The notes beneath the pieces are model-generated. The model saw nothing but the letters and a program-made list of their open reading frames with translations, ran no database searches and was not told the DNA's origin. A stretch of 64,000 nucleotides of DNA. It comes from Zygnema cylindricum (taxonomy: Eukaryota > Streptophyta > Zygnematophyceae > Zygnematales > Zygnemataceae). Made by a program: the position numbers and the translations under genes. Of the stretch, positions 34,048-45,652 are shown piece by piece. Where the stretch lies: contig JBBHKE010000890.1 of NCBI GenBank assembly GCA_037447655.1, positions 186,001-250,000 on the forward strand. Direction: 5' to 3'. Position 1 is the stretch's first letter. Each line of letters begins with the position of its first letter.

Positions 34048-34058
34048 ATTAAGGGGAG
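34048..34058 (+). promoter_or_regulatory. copia-1 polypurine tract
   Basis: ATTAAGGGGAG ends one base before the 3' LTR, just after the polyprotein stop at 34045. Confidence 0.88.
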
Positions 34059-34949
34059 TGTTGAAAAGAGGTAATTAATAGTTCACTTCCCTATTTTAGT
34101 TTTGTTTTAAAGAAAGAGAGTAAGGATCAAAGGCGCGCCATGGCTGCCGCCATATTTAGAAAGTGGCAGTTTTTGCAGTTAAGGGTATTTTGGCTAAAAT
34201 AGTGCTTAGTAATAGATTTGAACCTGTGACCTCTTTATTCTTTGTAGCCTAACGCCTTAACCATTAAGGCGTTACGAAACGATACACGTGACGGGTTTTA
34301 TAAAAATATAAATATTAACGAAACAGCTAATTAACAGCAGACTAACCAAAATGAGCAATTTCTGCATGTACGCGAATCTGAACCGTGTAAAATATGTTTT
34401 GATCGGACGGCCGGCATTATAGCCGCCACGCGAAGTGAGCTTTTCGGCGGCATACGGATATAGCGTCACGCGGTGCCACGTGGCGCCACATTATTTGATA
34501 CCGGAGAAGATGGGAGGAGGAACCATGGCTTCCGATATGACAGGTGTCACCTTGTAGACCTTGTCGTACAATAGTTGTACAATAAGTACATCGCCCATTG
34601 TACCTTCTTGTACTTTATAGTGTTCCTATTGGACTAGGGTTTAATAGTAGGTAGTCGTGAGTAGGCAGACCGAGACTTAGTAATATTTAGGTACCTCTCT
34701 CTCTAAGAGAGCTTGTAACTATAAAGGTCATCTTTGACCAGCCATAACTTACTGCTCGGGTGAGCAAATTCAGTGATTCTTTTTGCGTTTGACTCAGGGG
34801 AGTCTTGTCCTCACAAGGGTGAGAGTGGTCAGAATATTTGTGTGCCTGGGTGGCGCTTATTCAGCGGGAAAGTAGAAGGGGCAAATATTATCCTAGAGGC
34901 TTTACATAGGCTGCTCATTCTGTGGGTCAATGGAGACCACAGAATTTCA
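34059..34949 (+). repeat. copia-1 3' LTR
   Basis: Same length as the 5' LTR. It ends with the seven LTR-encoded Gag codons, which here run directly into gypsy-1 DNA after the GTTTC duplication. This explains the short chimeric frame at 34930. Confidence 0.96.
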
Positions 34950-34954
34950 GTTTC

Positions 34955-35580
34955 GTTCCGTGGAGTTGGACGGTAAGTTTCTTTGGTTACCGGTGTCTTG
35001 TCCTCTCCCTTCCTCCCTTGAGCCTTTCTTGCTGTTTCAAGGTCCTTTGTGCCCGTTCTTTCTCCCATTCTTTAAGTTTCAAAGCCAGCTCCGGTTTACG
35101 ATTTGTGGGGCAATACTTCCACCCATGACCCGATTGCTGACAAATTAGGCAATTATAGAGAAATACCCGCTCATCTGCTCCTATAGCTGGCTCTGACCCG
35201 CTGTCAGCCATTTGCTTCCCCTTTCGCTTTCGAAGAGCTTGAAGTTCAACCTGTTCCTCCCCATTCAAAGAGGTCTCCTCGGCGAATCCTACCAAATTTG
35301 CTCGGGCCTTGCCGGTCACGGTCTTCTCCCTTGCCTTACTGTGGACGAAGTGGTCATACAACTTCATGGCCACCAGAGAAATGTCTTTGGCTGAGGGATT
35401 AATGTTTTGAATCGCTTGTCTGGCAATGCAATTGTCCAGTGCAGTCTGCCCTTCGGCCCGAAAGAATTACGGACGGCGATGAAATATTTTGTGGCCATTG
35501 CCGGAAGATGAATCGTGGACAGCTTTGTCTTTTGACAGAGACTGGAGAGTCGGTTTAAAAGAGTCTGGGGAGTCTCGTTC
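34955..35580 (-). pseudogene. gypsy-1 Gag nucleocapsid part with first zinc knuckle
   Basis: The minus strand carries a CCHC knuckle CLICQQSGHGWKYC (near 35145), followed by a Glu/Arg/Lys-rich helix (KLKEWEKERAQRTLKQQERL) and, after a frameshift near 35000, a segment that joins the second knuckle at 28737. Upstream lies the C-terminal capsid part. Two knuckles separated by about 100 residues are unusual, since gypsy Gags usually have them close together or have one. Confidence 0.75.
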
Positions 35581-35581
35581 T

Positions 35582-36582
35582 TCAAACATCAAAATCCTGT
35601 GAATTCTTTGATTGCGAACTCGTTCCTCTCTGTGTAGAGAGGAACCTCCAGATATTCAAAAGGGTGGTACAAGGGTTGGGGTTGGCCACCATGCGAGTTG
35701 CTGCTTGGGCTTCCTCGATTGCCTGCAGCTGGTTAACATAGGCACTTCCTTGCGCCTGTAGTTTAATGCCATGTGTAAAGGTAGCAGTCACATGGGTCGC
35801 CTCAACAGCGGCCATGCAGCCTCCGCTTGCGAAACAGCGGCATCAACGGCTGGATCCGAGATTTTAATGCTAGGAGCCATCAGAAGAGGTTGACGCTCCT
35901 TGTAATCTGCCAACGCCCCTCTAAACAGGTAGTTGACCATCATGGGGAAGAGGGTGGTTTCGAAATCACCCGGAATGGCTCCCCCCCAGTACTTGCTTAT
36001 TTTAGATTGGGTGAAAGATTTCCACAACAACTCGAAATCTGAGAATGCAATCCCCGAGCTATCTCCAGTAAAGATCCGAATATCCCCCACTTCCTTTCCT
36101 TTCTCTGTAGAGTTGGTGAAATGGGAAGAGGAGGGCCTAGTGGGGCTGACAAACTGAGCGGGCGAGATGACTCTCGTATCCTCTTCCTCGGGATCGGAAC
36201 CAGGTTCTTCCCTGCTAGAAGGAGAGGCCCCCTCTGGTGTGGATCTCCCTCCCAATGAGGAAGTACCAGCGCCGAGAAAGATGGTTGGAGGTAGGATGTC
36301 CCCCACTACTCCTCTATATTCAGCAGAATATTGTGGATCCCGAAGAACTATTGCCACCAATGGGATGTGGAGGCGGGGCTTGTTCCCAGGCTTTTGGAGA
36401 ATTGCTGGTGGCGGAGACAGAGCAGGGGATGTAGAAGGAGACGGCGGAGCCTTTGCGGGGAAAGGTGTCTGTCTCCTGGTTCGCCTCCCAGAGGTCTCAA
36501 GAGGTGAAGTTCCGGAGCTGGAGGAAGGAGAGCGTCGTTCAGGGGGAGAATAGGTGGGTACGTTGCATTTGTAGGGAAACAC
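35582..36582 (-). pseudogene. gypsy-1 Gag capsid region
   Basis: A 264-codon open frame (36582-35788) begins with a Pro/Ser-rich region and then a capsid-like domain (FSDFELLWKSFTQSKISKYWG, ETTLFPMMVNYLFRGALADY). A second frame ending at 35582 continues it (QLQAIEEAQAATRMV). Capsid identity is inferred from position and helical character, not from a diagnostic motif. Confidence 0.6.
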
Positions 36583-36599
36583 CGACGGACCAGGCGACC

Positions 36600-38351
36600 C
36601 ACGGACAGCTACAGCAGGAGAAACGGATGGTGAAGGAGCGGGATATGGACAGTCCCAAGTTCAGTGGTGTGTTCCGTGGAGTGAGAGGAATAAGGTGGAG
36701 GAGTTGAAATTGGGGGCTCCGGGGATTTTCTGGGAGATTTGAGAGGAGGTGTCGGAGCCCTCAAGGGGATGTGAATCCTCTCGTCTGGTCGTAACTCCAC
36801 TAAAGCCTCCATAGCAGTAGACACCTCATCGAGACAAAGGTAGTCTCTCCCCAAAGAGCCGAAGCGTTTCCAGAAGATAGATCTGAACCAAACCCTCCAC
36901 ATTAGGTCCTCTGTTTTCCTCCCCTTGCTGCGGAAGGAGAGGCTCTTGGCTTGGCTCCGAAGAAAGACTTTTAGGCTGAGTACTGGCGAGAGGAGAAGTC
37001 CCCGCTGGTGGGGCTTCTCAATGCGACCCTATCTTGGGTGTAGGAGGAATCTTCCCGCTAAGAATCCCATTTGTCCTACGCCGAGCTTCGTTAATGAGCG
37101 TCAATTCCTGTTCCCATGCCTTTCGCCTCTCTTCCTCTAAGGCCTCCCAATCTACCGTGACGGTTTAGGCCCCCGCCGTAGCCTGTCCCTGGGATTTCAC
37201 AACCTCCATTAGTTCCTTGGCTTTTTCCACTACTTTGGTAAGATCCGCTATCTCTATTCTCGGAATTTCGCGATCATTAGGTCTGGTCCGCCACCATCTT
37301 TCGGACAAATCTTCTGGTCCCGTACCCGGAACCTCGGGATCGGTAGGTCTCGATCTCTAAAGCCCTTTGGTAGGGCGGACACGAGTGGTGTTGGGAGTAG
37401 GTCTCTCCGTGGAGGGTGGAATAGGAGTCGCGAACGTCTCCTCCTTGGGGAAAGGTGTAAATCTCCCCTTCCTGTCACGATGGTCAAACCTCTTTCCCAT
37501 CACTAGATCTTGTGGGCCCCTCTCGATACCCCCTTCTCCTCTACGAGGCCGAAAAAAGGTACCTTCCCGAGTGGGTCTGCTGGCTGCGGTGTCGTAAGAG
37601 GAAGATGGGGGTGGGCGAGAATAGAGAGCTCTCTGGGACCGGTCCTGCACCGACTAGGAAAAGATGCTCTCTGATGAACTACTCAAAATCTCCACCACCC
37701 CCCCCACGGGTCTAACCACTCTGACTCGATCAGTCCGAGCCACTCTTTCTACCAACTCCTTCTTCACCTTCAGATCATGGAGGTCATAAAGAGCCAAGAG
37801 TTACTTACGACCGAATCGACGTGGGTCCGTCAAAACTGCGGGGTCAATCTGGATCTCGGCCCGGGGAATCTTGGATCGGGTATGTAGCCCGACCTCGGGA
37901 AGAGAGCCCACATGGGGCTCCCTCTGCGCCTGTCTCTTTGGCCACGCCCTGGGAAACACCCTGTTCCTTTCCTGGGCCTGGGCCCTAGCTTCCCTCCTTT
38001 CCTCAGCATTGACCCTAGCGGATTCTGCCAACGAAGGGTAAGGTTCGGGAGTCAGACAAGGAGGTGGAGGAGGAGGAGGAGCACCAGCCGTTTCCTTGGC
38101 TCGAGATTCAAAAACAGTCTCCATGGGCTCCGACTCCTCAGACCTCAAAGATTTCCTTTCCGGCATGGGCCTCTCCGGTCGACCTTGTTCTCCGGGTCCG
38201 TTATCCAAAGTCTCTCCTCCGCCCATGATGAAAGAGGTGTAGGGGGAAAGAGTGGTGAATAGAACTAAAGCTCACTTCCAAAAAGAGGGCTTCCAAAGTG
38301 AAAGCTCCTATCCTCTCTTATCCGAGAAGACATGGTTGCTTTTCAGTACTG
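36600..38351 (-). pseudogene. gypsy-1 leader and Gag N-terminal extension, Pro/Arg-rich
   Basis: The coding trace starts with MGGGETLDNGPGEQ (38226) and continues with several stops (37800, 37653 and others). It is Pro-, Arg- and Ser-rich. It matches gypsy-2 (41802-43236) in the segments YTRSK/HTRSK, LHDLKVKKELVERVA, VVRPVGGVVEILSSSSES, DTAASRP and NWEALEEER. No known domain. The length before capsid (over 500 codons) is large for a gypsy Gag. Confidence 0.65.
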
Positions 38352-39529
38352 TGCGTTGTCTACGGGAATTCTATCGCATTTGTTCCCTCAAAACCCACTG
38401 TCCTGATCCAGGGGGTATCAGTTTACTCCGGAACCGTAACTCCAAAGCAAAGAAAACTCTAGATGAGGACACAAATGCACTATCACGTAGATATATATAT
38501 AAAGAAATAGGATTGGCTTTCCAGATTTAACAATATCACCTTGACCTTGAAAAGAGAATAGAAGATAGAAAATGTGAAATGTAGTGAAGCAAAAAAACAT
38601 ACCCCAACAATCAACGATGACAATTTGAGAAAGGAGAACCCTCTCTCGAGAGTATCGTCAAAGGTATGGTACTCCTGCAACCTTCGGTGTCTGCATCTCG
38701 GAACCCACAAGACTCTTCCCGGTTCCAAACAACAAAAAGTCCAAAATCACCCAAAAAGGAAGATAGTGCGAACTACCCGCCCGGACTGTGATTTCCACAC
38801 AAGACAAATCCCAAAACCAAGATGGCACTAGAGTTGAAAACAACACCAAGATTCTCCAAAAGAAGGGTTGTTGGAATTTTTGAGGGTTTTTGTAGGAGAC
38901 AGTACTGAAAAGCAACCTGTCTCCTTCGACCCCAAGTGCCTTATACATCAAAGTTTGTCAATATTGCAAGTCCAAAAGTCAAAGCTACGCTATTAACCAA
39001 TGAGCGGCAAGCAAGTGTAATTGAACTGACACAAGACAAATTAATCTGTACTACACTTCGGGCAAAAAGTTCTGCTCCGGACTGCAGCTAGATTCGCGGC
39101 CGGAAGTACTTATTCGGTCCACAATTATAAGACAAAATCCTGAAAATGACACTAACTTGCCAGACTTTGACCTAACGTAATTAATGGGCAAAAAGTTAGC
39201 TGAGGCTGAACTAAATTTCTATTGACAGCTACCAGCATAATCTAAATGCAAATCCGAAAAGTTACGTGGCAATCCACAATGTACCCCCCACGGGGGCTGG
39301 TGGCAAATGGTTCTCGTAACAGAATTGCGATATTTGAGACGGTAGAACTTTGTCATCCGGCCTCCGTTTGGCGCCACATAAAGTACGTTCTGCTCAGTTT
39401 AGGAAATACAAGGATTTTGTCCTGTTTGGTGCACTCGCTCCTCCGTACTTTGAAAACCGTACAGGGTAACAAGGGCCCGGAAATCCTTAGTGATATTAAG
39501 GTTTGCTTGAAAAGCACATGAGCTTGACA
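38352..39529 (-). repeat. gypsy-1 5' LTR B'
   Basis: Direct repeat of 8667-9846 (1178 bp). In element sense it is TGTCAAGCTCATG to GACAACGCA and is followed directly by the leader CAGTACTGAAAAGC. The P repeat found next to the other copy is absent here. It abuts the N1 Gag target (CTTGTCCC). Confidence 0.9.
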
Positions 39530-39648
39530 CTTGTCCCGAAACAATTCCCCATAAGTGATTTTCGAAAAGCAATCCCTCCATCATAAATTCCCAATAAGTG
39601 AAGTATGTTCCATCAAACATAGGCAGCCTACATGGTGGGCCCAAAACC
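39530..39648 (-). pseudogene. N1 Gag start, right of the gypsy-1 insertion
   Basis: The minus strand gives GPPCRLPMFDGTYFTYWEFMMEG and ends at the ACTTG target point, whose other half is at 8372-8376. The primer site (39634-39648) is mutated to GGTTTTGGGCCCACC, and the codon before it is TAG where relatives have CAG. Confidence 0.85.
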
Positions 39649-40506
39649 TAAAACTCTATCCACTCCATTTCCCCACAAAAATTGTAAATCTAAACAAGCT
39701 TATCTAGATAGTGCCGACTCGAAGTTGATAAAAACCTAATTGATTGACACCTTGACAGTCAAAACCCTGATATAGCTTCACCCCTATGAAGAAGACTTTC
39801 TGTATGCTTAGTTCCCTCACAAAATGCAAAGTTAGAATATGAGTATTTGAACATATTCCCCCACTTTGACTTTCTTTTATAAATACCGCAACCCTGGAAG
39901 GAAAATCTTTGGTCGAATACACCCATGTGTATCTTTGACTCCCTTGAGTCTGTAGCAAAAAGAATCACTGAAAATGGTCAACTGAGTAAATAATAATTAA
40001 AAGGCAAAGTTTGCCAATTTATACAAATGCTCTCTCGGAGAGAAGCGGCTTAATTTTTCTAAGTTCTACAACCCCTCCCTTTTAGCCCTTATTACTACTG
40101 TACGGAACCAGTAACAAAACTGTATAGTACGAAAAGGTACGGGTCCTAATGTACTTCGCATACGGCCATTGTACGGCATGACTGTCCCATTGACGTCCGT
40201 CAAATCCCGAGTCACCACTTCGCATCCCATATTTTATGTTGTCCACTTACACGTCGCCACGTGTCATCCGGTGTCAGCCCATCCAAAAAGCGTCGAGACT
40301 TTCATTCCGTAAAAACCGGCTTTTTGTGAGCTGTTCAATTATATTCTGGACTTTCAATTTTGTCTGTTGAAACAAATATCGTCGGCATTTGTTTCGTGCG
40401 TCCCGTATTAATTGAATGCGTTTATATTCCATGTAGGTATATTTCGTTTCGCTGTCAAATATATAATACCGACATAAACATTTTTTACTGCAATTCAAAT
40501 ATAATT
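39649..40506 (-). repeat. N1 5' LTR, truncated by gypsy-2
   Basis: Homologous to 4966-5825, and it stops where the gypsy-2 LTR begins. The remaining part (as in 5826-6091) is not found to the right. It includes ATACAC-ATGG-GTGTAT and GACTC-AAGG-GAGTC, compensated variants of the leader hairpins. Confidence 0.85.
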
Positions 40507-41701
40507 GTCAAGCTCGGGTGCTTCACAGGCACCACTTTTATCAAACCAAGGATTTCTGGCCCTTTTTCCCTTGGTACGGTAATAAAAGCACCGAGAAAGG
40601 AGCGCACTCAGCTAGACCAGATTCTTCTATTTTCTCAACTGAGCCGAACGCACTTTGTTTCGCGTCTAGCGGAGGCCGAACGACAAAGTTATTCAGTTAT
40701 AAAGATTGTCCCCCTGTTACCTACTACCAGCTGCCACCTGTCCCTTTGGGGGCTACATTGTGTAGTGTCACGTAGTTTTTAGGATAGTCTTGTAGATTTT
40801 GCTGTTGGCTATCCGCAAGACGTTAGTTCAGGTCCATTAGCCGGGTAAAGCATTTATAAAGGAGAGTCAAAGTTAGGCGGTTCACGTCAATTTAGAACTT
40901 TGCTGCTCAGAATTGTATCATAGAAACACACGTGGCTTCTAATCTAACCGGAGATAGTCGCCTAACTTTTTGCCCTAAGTGTAGTACAACCTGTTTTATC
41001 TTACGTCCAAACGATAACAATTGATGGCCGTTGATTGGCCCTTAGTGTTGCTTTGACTTTGGCACTGTTGATAGGACAAACTTGGGCTGTATAAGGCACT
41101 TGCGGCCGAAGGAGACAGGTTGCCATTTCAGTACTGTCTCCTGAGAAAAACCCTAGAAATTCCAGCAAACTTTTTTGTGGAGAACTTTTGTTTTGCATGT
41201 GATTATGACCCTATTGCCATCTTGGTTTGCATCCGTCCTTTGTGGAAATTGTAGTCCGGTTGGGTGGTTGGCACCGTCTTTCCTGTTTTGGGCGATTTGG
41301 GGATTGGTGTTTGTTGGAAACCAAGAAGGGTCTTGCCGGTTCCGGGTCGCGAAAACCGAGGAGTTAAGGAGGCCTTACCTGTTCCACAGTTTTCGGGGGG
41401 AGATTTCGTCTCCTTTTGTTGTCCACATTACGTTTTGGGGGTAGGTTGAGCTCGCTTGCTATTTTTCATATTCTATCTTAATTCTCCATCTTTCTTAAGG
41501 CAAGGTGATATTGTTAATTCTGAAACAACATTCTTTATATTTATATCCTTTCAATCTTCTGAGTGGAAGTATCTTTGTTCTCTCTTTGGTAGTTCTTTTT
41601 GTGGCTTCTGTTGGGTTTCCTCCGAGGGAGATTACCAAAATCTTTTGTACCAGTATAGTGGATCTTGAGAGGACTTGTGTTAGACTTTCGGCAGACCATC
41701 A
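40507..41701 (+). repeat. gypsy-2 5' LTR
   Basis: Starts TGTCAAGCTCGGG and ends CAGACCATCA, followed by CAATACTTAAACAGCAACC, the equivalent of the gypsy-1 leader. It matches B and B' with clear divergence, in opposite orientation to gypsy-1. Confidence 0.8.
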
Positions 41702-41801
41702 CAATACTTAAACAGCAACCTGTCTCTTTAGGTTAAAGAGGATAGGTGCTCAGAGCGTAGTACTTTTATAAGGGGATTTAGATCTTCTTCTCCAGTCAGC
41801 T

Positions 41802-43236
41802 ATGGGGGGAGGAGAAGTCCAGGATAAGAATCTTCCGGGTGTCAAATAGGACGAGCAGGAGAGGCAAGAAGCGGTGGCCCAGGAGGAAGAGTCACATGTG
41901 CCCGATGGGGCACCCCCCTTTGGCTCACCTGTACACATAGAGCAGTTTCTTAAGGGAGAGATACCCCGGGGGGTTGCGATCGACACTCCTCCTACGCACC
42001 CAGAGGGGAGACTCTCTCCTCCACCTCCACCTGTCTTTTCCCCCAAGAATTTCCCAATGTTGTTCGAGTCAGTCAAAAGTAGGGCTTCGGAGAAGGCGTA
42101 GAGGCCTCCTTTATCCCCTAAAAGCCGTAGAAAGTGGTTGGCCCAGAAGGAAGCGGTCCCTCGTCACCTTCCGGGGATTGGTCGCTATACACGATCTAAG
42201 GCACCGATAGCAGAAATGTACATGGATCGTTAGATCTTGACCGATCCTAACCGGCCAGGTCGCAAAGAAATCTTAGCCCTTCATGATCTTCATGAGTTGA
42301 AGGTTAAGAAGGAGTTGGTGCAGCGGGTAGCCAAGTCAAATCGAGCCACAGTGGTACGCCCAGTGGGAGGTGTAGTGGAGATACTCAGCAGTTCATCCGA
42401 GAGTGGCTCCCCAACCTCCGTACCAGAGCAAGAGGGAGGACCCTCACCTTCCTACCAGCAACCCACCCCATCTCAGGACACCGCCACTAGCAGGCCGGCT
42501 CACGGCGGAGCGGTCCCTCGGACACGGGCCGGGGAAGGGACAAGCGAGGGTTACCCGAGCCAAAGAAGGGGTACAGGTTCGATCATCGGGACCGCAAGGG
42601 CAGGTTCGCTCCCCGACCTAAAGCGGAATCGTTCTTCCCTTCCGATTCCACCTCTCCGAGCTCAAAGTCTCCTTCTGCTCCGGCGGTTCGACCATCAGAG
42701 GGGTTGTGGCGTCCTAGACCCACCGATCCCGAGGTACTGGGTTTGGGGATTGCAGATCTCTCAGGGAAGGTGAGCATTACACAAAAATTGGTTGATATCT
42801 TGCGATCCCAGAGTTAGGCTACGGCGGGGGCTGGACCCGTCACCATCAATTGGGAAGCTCTTGAAGAAGAAAGGAAGAGGGCCCGCGGACAGGAATTGCT
42901 CCTCATAAGGGAGGCTAGACGAATATCAGGTTGGATCCTTAGTGGACAGGCTCCTCTTCCTAGAGAGAGAGGTCCTTCTGCTGAGAGACAACCTACAGAG
43001 CAGACAACCCCTACGGAGATGCCGGCTCCCGGGATTTCTTCGGAACTTAGACCGGAGTCTCCTTTTCAGTGGGAAGGGGGGGGAACAACACGACCAAACC
43101 AACAGGGGATGGGTGCAGATTTACCAGATAACGTTGCAGCCGCCTCCACTGAGCGTCCTACTGTTGTCTCAGTGGCAAGGTCTTCAACGGCGGAAGCCGC
43201 GGTATTATTACAACCTGACCTGAGACAACGCATCTC
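41802..43236 (+). pseudogene. gypsy-2 Gag N-terminal region, truncated
   Basis: Starts MGGGEVQDKNLPG and shows the same order of conserved blocks as gypsy-1 (37801-38226 and on to 36900): RYTRSKAP, ILALHDLHELKVKKELVQRV, VVRPVGGVVEILSSSSES, DTATSRP and INWEALEEERKRARGQE. In-frame stops occur at about 41847, 42098 and 42231. The copy ends where an LTR begins at 43237. Capsid, pol and the 3' end are missing. Confidence 0.75.
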
Positions 43237-44756
43237 TGAAACTCTGAGACCTCCATAAGTCCTCAGAGTGGACACTTCCTAGAAGCCTCTAGGATAACCC
43301 TGTCCCCTTTGTGTTTCAGCAAAAATAACTGCCACCGTGGCAGACAAAAACTCTGACCAACTTCACCCGTGTGAAGACAAGACTCCCTTGAGTCGATAGC
43401 AAAAAGAATCTCTGAATTTTCTCTCTTGAGCAGTAAGTTATGGAGGGTCAAAGTTGACCTTTTGTACAGAAGCTCTCTGGGAGAGAGGGTCCTATCTTCT
43501 AATTTTTCTAAGTCTTATCTCTCTCACAGACTCTATCTACTGATGTACGGAACCAATCAGATTTCAGTTTCGTACACAAAAGTACAGCTGCCGGTGTACT
43601 TTATGTACGGCCATTGTACGACATGGCCAAAATGTCGACACGTGGTATGTCCGGATTCGCTCCCTTAATCCTCGGAGATGCCGCGATCCAATGTCATTCC
43701 GCCACGTGTCATCCGATGTGGCGATGACCACAAACCGCCGAAATCCTCTTCCGCGAAGCCTCTAGGATAATCCTGACCCCTTTGTGTTTAAGCAAAAATA
43801 ACTGCCACCCTGGCAGACAAAAACTCTGACCAACTTCACCCCTGTGAAGACAAGACTCCCCTGAGTCGATAGCAAAAAGAATCTCTGAATTTGCTCCCCT
43901 GAGCAGTAAGTTATGGAGGGTCAAAGTTGACCTTTTGTACAGAAGCTCTCTGGGAGAGAGGGTCCTATCTTCTAATTTTTCTAAGTCCTATCTCTCTCAC
44001 AGACTCTATCTACTGATGTACGGAACCAATCAGAATTGAGTTCCGTACGCAAAAGTACAGCTGCCGGTGTACTTTATGTACGGATATTGTACGACATGGC
44101 CAAAATGTCGACACATGTCAAATCCGGATTCGGTGCCATAATCTCCGGAGTTTCCACAATCCAACGGAATTTTGCCACGCGTCATCCGATGTGGCGATGG
44201 CCACAAACCGCCGAAATCTTCCTCCGCGATCTCGGCGCTAATCCCGGCCGTCCGATTAAATTCGGCTTTAATCGTAGCCGTAATAAATACATGCGCGGTA
44301 TTTGTGTTGTTGTCGAAACAAAATGCGCGGTATCCGTTTCGAAACAATACCGTACTTCGTACTTTACAAAACTATATCTATGCATGTCGTATACAGTTTC
44401 AGTTAAATGAATTAGTTCACTCCTAAATAATTAAATATTTATCAAACCCTATACTTTTTAGCATTGGTCCTAGACTAATAGGATAAAGTTGACCGCTACC
44501 GGCCAACTTGACGGACGGCAGGTACCAGGATCAAATCCTGGGTGTGTCAAGTATATTTTTAGTAACCTACTAAAAAACAACAGCCTGTTGAGCTAAGGCA
44601 GCCATGGTTCAACCACTCTCTCAATCCTTGAATGACTACAACAAGTATGGTGGCTAGAGAGAGGAGGTGGAGGCAGGCTGTCCGCCCATTTCTTTTCTTT
44701 TTTATATTGTTATTTTTAGACCTAGAAAATACTCTATAAATCTAGTAATTTCAACA
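43237..44756 (-). repeat. Two fused partial LTRs of the copia-2 family (copia-5)
   Basis: 43237-43756 starts like a complete LTR end (TGAAACTCTGAGACCTCCAT) and breaks off at CCGCG. 43757-44756 begins 46 bases inside the same LTR end and runs to the terminal CAACA. The overlap is a duplicated 470 bp. No equal target duplication flanks the pair (ATCTC against AGTTC), in line with a recombination product. Confidence 0.8.
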
Positions 44757-45640
44757 AGTTCTAGCCATGGATTTACCCACGAAAGCACCACAGACTACCC
44801 TACAAACAATCTACTTTAAATCCACTCAGAATTCTTCAGAATAAACAAAACAAGGTGAAACTACATTAAATGATAGTTTCTAAGTCACTTAATATTCCCA
44901 CAAAATTTCATATAAAAATACCAAACACAATTATCACATCATCCAGTCAAAGTTGCATAAAAACAGTTTGCCAGAACTTTGATTGATCATACCAACTTCC
45001 CAATGAAGCCCTAAGCAAACAAGAAAAACACTAGGTCTGCAAATTTTCCAAAATATTAAACATATACCAAAGAAATCACATGCAGAATTTCATAAGGTTT
45101 TGCCCAAAGATCACAATGATCTTCCAATTTGGAAACCCCCAAAAACTGCTTTGCAGTTTTTCCATACAAGGAATTCCTAGCTCCAAAATATTCCAAGTCC
45201 TATATGTACAAGTGAACATGCCGCTGATCTAAACAGTTGGTCGACCGGTACATTAAACCTTATCAAACAAAAACCCGCCGTCAATCGTACACAAATATTT
45301 ACAACAAACCTAAAACTAACAGTTGCTAAATTGAAGTAGTATGCGGACTAAGTTTGCTCGTTGAAATTACGACGCAGTCAATATTCCTCTTCCAAAAAGG
45401 ACGATGGACTCCGTCCGCTGTCCGCGCATTCTTTCATCACCGAAGGTGAACCTCCACGTGTAAACTCGGTCCCCAAACGAAAATGTACTTTTCATCATCC
45501 GGAACACACAATCTTGACTTCCCCACGGATCGACACGTGTGCTTGGAGTGTACTCAACCCATGTACTCCCTTCAGACTTACATACCACACTAAAAACCTT
45601 TCTACGATAAATCAGCCTGCACCAAAAGACTACTAAGTCC
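44757..45640 (+). repeat. Third copy of family F repeat, 5' part
   Basis: From CTAGCCATGGATT it matches 2706-3170 at roughly three bases in four by eye. Similarity weakens to the right. The left end is cut exactly at the LTR boundary. No gene is visible. Confidence 0.55.
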
Positions 45641-45652
45641 GGAATCTCTTTC

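Larger units (their letters stand above)
28738..34949 (+). mobile_element. copia-1: full-length, nearly intact Ty1/copia element
   Basis: Two 891-bp LTRs (28738-29628 and 34059-34949) that differ at about a dozen positions by eye, target duplication GTTTC (28733-28737 and 34950-34954), primer site, a single long polyprotein frame and a polypurine tract. It is the youngest and best preserved element in the window. Confidence 0.97.
8377..39529 (-). mobile_element. gypsy-1: Ty3/gypsy element with DNA methyltransferase and PHD finger, split by three copia insertions
   Basis: The outer ends are TGTCGAGC at 8377 and GCTTGACA at 39529, an inverted pair, and both sides abut ACTTG of the same interrupted N1 Gag codons, so the whole block is one insertion. 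Own sequence: 8377-13148, 20971-23947, 28365-28737 and 34950-39529. The rest is copia-2, N2 and copia-1, each bounded by a 5-bp duplication. Removing them restores reading continuity at all three junctions. Domain order from right to left is gag, two CCHC knuckles, protease, C5 methyltransferase, RT, RNase H, integrase, PHD finger. Multiple stops and frameshifts make the copy dead. Confidence 0.88.

Noticed and set aside
34930-35148. Short chimeric frames beginning METTEFQ or MEVSEFQ and running into gypsy sequence (also at 20951, 23967, 43256 and 62895)
   Set aside because: They first looked like spliced gene capture at a CAG/GT site. The target duplications show that the LTR simply ends after codon 7, so the frame reads by chance into flanking DNA.
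36167-36553. 128-codon plus-strand frame opposite the gypsy-1 capsid region
   Set aside because: Shadow of the GC-rich, Pro/Ser-rich minus-strand Gag. It has no motif of its own.
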